From contig CM060843.1 of the NCBI GenBank assembly GCA_030762175.1, forward strand, positions 32,398,001-32,462,000: a DNA stretch of 64,000 nucleotides. Direction: 5' to 3'. The position numbers and the translations under genes are program-made. Origin of the DNA: Metallyticus violacea. Lineage: Eukaryota; Arthropoda; Insecta; Mantodea; Metallyticidae. Below are positions 63,801-64,000 of the stretch, one piece after another. Each line of letters starts with the position of its first letter. The first letter of the stretch is position 1. Under the pieces are notes generated by a model that had not been told where the DNA came from, did no database searches, and saw only the letters and a list, made by a program, of their open reading frames with translations.

Positions 63801-63808
<8 letters not shown>
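63612..63808. mobile_element. Near-perfect palindrome of two PLE termini
   Basis: Arms 63612-63708 and 63714-63808 are inverted copies with a 5-base centre gcctg. Each arm is the PLE terminus with ttcgggagtgatccctccc and the tcacactaactccatt end. The minus-strand arm contains the complete core CTGAAGA...GAAAC (63709-63681); the plus-strand arm begins at TGAAGA and lacks the first core bases, because the palindrome centre cuts through the ribozyme. Confidence 0.85.
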
Positions 63809-63841
<33 letters not shown>

Positions 63842-63875
63842 CACACACACATATATACATATATATATATATACC
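63806..63875. repeat. (TA)n/(CA)n microsatellite
   Basis: About 70 bases of alternating TA with a central cacacacac segment, directly following the palindrome. AT-repeat cruciform and slippage potential. Confidence 0.9.
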
Positions 63876-64000
63876 ACTCCATTGTCAACAGCTTCGTAAG
63901 TACATTTAATTGAGTTTGCAGAGACATACAAGTCTTTAGAAGCAATTCAATCACGTGGTTAACAGAAAATGGCGGAAACACAAACAAACTCAACACATAC

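Noticed and set aside
1..64000. CRISPR array or bacterial operon
   Set aside because: Short repeats are microsatellites or minisatellites without regular spacers, and spliceosomal introns, SINEs and animal retroelements show a eukaryotic genome.

Overview
The window is AT-rich nuclear DNA of an animal, most likely an arthropod; nothing I can see fixes the species. The only host gene I can support is a saccharopine dehydrogenase-like oxidoreductase (SCCPDH family) on the minus strand. Three consecutive exons with matching splice phases lie at 26609-26738, 24621-24676 and 10219-10349. Its introns, one about 14 kb long, are filled with transposable-element remains.

Layout: 1-34 kb holds many Penelope-like elements (PLEs; GIY-YIG endonuclease and RT remnants), two copies of one APE-type LINE (5.26-8.57 and 12.98-14.88 kb), IS630/Tc1/mariner and BED/hAT-like transposase fossils, and tRNA-derived SINEs. 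From 34.3 to 57.2 kb there is a nested structure. A minus-strand LINE is cut in two (3' part 34.27-35.79 kb, 5' part 53.61-57.25 kb) by a 17.8 kb block bordered by a 5-bp direct repeat. From 57.2 to 64 kb there is a pogo/Tigger-like transposase fossil, a LINE with an esterase-like ORF1, and more PLEs.

The most notable content is a decayed Polinton/Maverick (adintovirus-like) element at about 35.8-49.97 kb, all on the plus strand. In order it carries: a terminal region with direct repeats and a TATA promoter; protein-primed DNA polymerase B with an OTU-like, Cys-rich N-terminal part; a packaging ATPase; a small basic protein; a small helical protein; an integrase with chromodomain; a penton-like minor capsid protein; a pVI/pX-like virion protein; a double-jelly-roll major capsid protein; an adenain-type protease; and a cassette of four genes I cannot name. 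Replication (PolB), integration (integrase) and virion formation (ATPase, capsids, protease) are all represented. Most large genes contain frameshifts or stops, and polymerase motif C has Asn where Asp is expected, so this is a fossil. A Jockey-like LINE follows at its right side.

The PLEs show two recurring structures. First, a short 5'-truncated copy is joined head to head with a second copy so that both 3' ends face outward; this is seen six times. Second, the termini carry hammerhead-ribozyme-like sequences (CTGANGA, hairpin, GAAAC, mini-hairpin, then a helix I partner); copies at 3771-3812, 15355-15396 and 62371-62411 keep the helix I pairing.
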